From assembly GCA_902530595.1 (NCBI GenBank), contig CACAAX010000007.1, positions 1 through 64,000 of the forward strand: a stretch of DNA of 64,000 bases. The letters run 5' to 3'. Shown here one piece after another: positions 63,248 to 64,000 of the stretch; positions within the stretch are counted from its first letter, which is position 1; each line of letters starts with the position of its first letter. Source of the DNA: an uncultured Alphaproteobacteria bacterium. GTDB lineage: Bacteria; Pseudomonadota; Alphaproteobacteria; Rhodobacterales; Rhodobacteraceae. The notes beneath the pieces are model-generated. The model ran no database searches, was not told the DNA's origin, and saw only the letters and a program-made list of their open reading frames with translations. Made by a program: the position numbers and the translations under genes.

Positions 63248-64000
63248 CTCAGCAAACTTAGTAACTTTTCCTTGGATGCTTTGAACCCAGAACCTATCCA
63301 AAATGTTTCCATTAGATCTACTTTTTCTTTAGTTGTATTTAAGTTTTTCGTCAAAGGATGAACATCTGAAAATTTTATCGGAAAAATTTTTCTAGATGCT
63401 TTTTTTATTTTCTCTATATCTTTGGTCGTTATGATAAATCCTTCTTTAACTTCTCTTATTATGAGAAAATCTCTGCTGGCTTTTTCACCCAATTTGTACC
63501 CCAAATAATCAAGATTATGGTCCAGACCCAATAGATTATTTAATTGATTGAAATATTTTTTTTCTTTTTTTATCATAAGAGGGATAAAGGTTTTCATCTC
63601 GAGAGCTAATAATCTCCTTACCAAAGATGGTGTCAAATTAAACCTTTTCTCCAATTTTTCTAATTTAAGGAGTGCGGATTGAGAGTAATTTCCAAACAAT
63701 TTTTTATAAAGGTCCACTTTATTCATGAGCTTCAAAGAAAAAAATGGAGACCTAGCAAGAAGTATTTTTCTAATCTCTGAAGCCACCCTTTCATAACTCA
63801 GGTCACTTATTCCATTTATATGCTTCTTGATAATCGGTAAATTGTTTGAAACAACATTTTCACCTTTTAAGTCTAAGACTGCAACAAACCGAAAGAATCT
63901 TAATATCCTTAAATAATCTTCTTTTATTCTAAACTCAGGATCACCTATAAAGTCTAACTTTATTTTATTTAAATCTTCTAAATTTCCTAATGGATCGATT
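63244..64000 (-). CDS. cca: CCA tRNA nucleotidyltransferase/poly(A) polymerase family protein (5' part outside window)
   Basis: Partial: 252 codons to the window edge; the N-terminal nucleotidyltransferase domain lies outside. The visible part opens IDPLGNLEDLNKI and contains RIKEDYLRILRFFRFVA, the conserved motif after the catalytic head domain, then the helical RNA-binding region and a C-terminal tail. The sequence upstream of 63786 is in frame and open, so the GTG there is not the start. The gene adds CCA to tRNA 3' ends, although the one tRNA here already encodes CCA. Confidence 0.85.
   Translation of the reverse strand, partial: IDPLGNLEDLNKIKLDFIGDPEFRIKEDYLRILRFFRFVAVLDLKGENVVSNNLPIIKKHINGISDLSYERVASEIRKILLARSPFFSLKLMNKVDLYKKLFGNYSQSALLKLEKLEKRFNLTPSLVRRLLALEMKTFIPLMIKKEKKYFNQLNNLLGLDHNLDYLGYKLGEKASRDFLIIREVKEGFIITTKDIEKIKKASRKIFPIKFSDVHPLTKNLNTTKEKVDLMETFWIGSGFKASKEKLLSLLS

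Noticed and set aside
63244-63786. Free-standing 180-residue gene starting at the GTG at 63786
   Set aside because: The frame stays open to the window edge and encodes conserved CCA-transferase residues upstream, so the gene is a longer one cut by the edge.

Overview
This is 64 kb of AT-rich bacterial chromosome. Gene content points to a free-living, probably marine, alphaproteobacterium: membrane urate hydroxylase PuuD, phenylacetyl-CoA epoxidase, tandem dimethylglycine/sarcosine-dehydrogenase-like flavoproteins beside an MttB-family protein, a BMP-type purine/nucleoside ABC importer, and a Zur/COG0523 zinc locus. The SAR116-like affinity is my inference from gene content, not a computed placement. 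The DNA is densely coding with short gaps. I see no phage genes, insertion sequences, CRISPR arrays or rRNA.

Layout. 1-9.2 kb: purine acquisition and breakdown (puuD fragment, uraH, uraD, guaD, a four-gene BMP-type ABC importer, an NCS2 permease). 9.2-10.3 kb: a GGCT-fold protein, a small unknown gene and an AT-rich intergenic block with a DnaA-box match. 10.3-16.9 kb: cysK-like gene, paaK and paaI diverging from paaABCDE. 17-28.6 kb: a plus-strand run of two FAD-GcvT fusion oxidoreductases, an MttB-family methyltransferase without pyrrolysine, a lipoprotein, acyl-CoA dehydrogenase, class III CoA-transferase and PfkB kinase, meeting a ThDP enzyme on the other strand. 28.6-30.9 kb: a protein that looks like a divergent ribosome recycling factor, and two unknown secreted or membrane proteins. 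30.9-37.3 kb: Fe(III) ABC importer parts, a fatty acid hydroxylase, and a DUF4856 protein diverging from a metal exporter around a Fur-box-like palindrome. 37.3-42.4 kb: assorted metabolic genes. 42.4-45.1 kb: copper locus (DUF4396, cytochrome c, CopC, CopD) diverging from a CueR-like MerR regulator over a promoter with the 19-bp spacer typical of MerR control. 45.1-52.5 kb: zinc homeostasis (znuA, zur-znuC-znuB, two COG0523 GTPases, a WD40 protein and two small unknown proteins). 52.5-64 kb: housekeeping genes (methyltransferase, tRNA-Lys, dapF, mtaB, gabD, trmL, petABC, aroC, tlyA, hemF, cca fragment).

Working together: purines can be imported, deaminated (guanine to xanthine) and urate ring-opened, but xanthine dehydrogenase and allantoin genes are not here. 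Phenylacetate is activated and epoxidised, but the lower pathway (paaG/Z/J/H/F) is absent from this window. The 17-28 kb operon probably demethylates a methylated amine and processes the carbon skeleton as a CoA thioester; its substrate is unknown. The least explained items are the RRF-like protein, the iron permease reading frame that extends upstream of any ordinary start codon, and the small proteins attached to the zinc locus.

All calls come from reading motifs and translations by eye; no database search was run.
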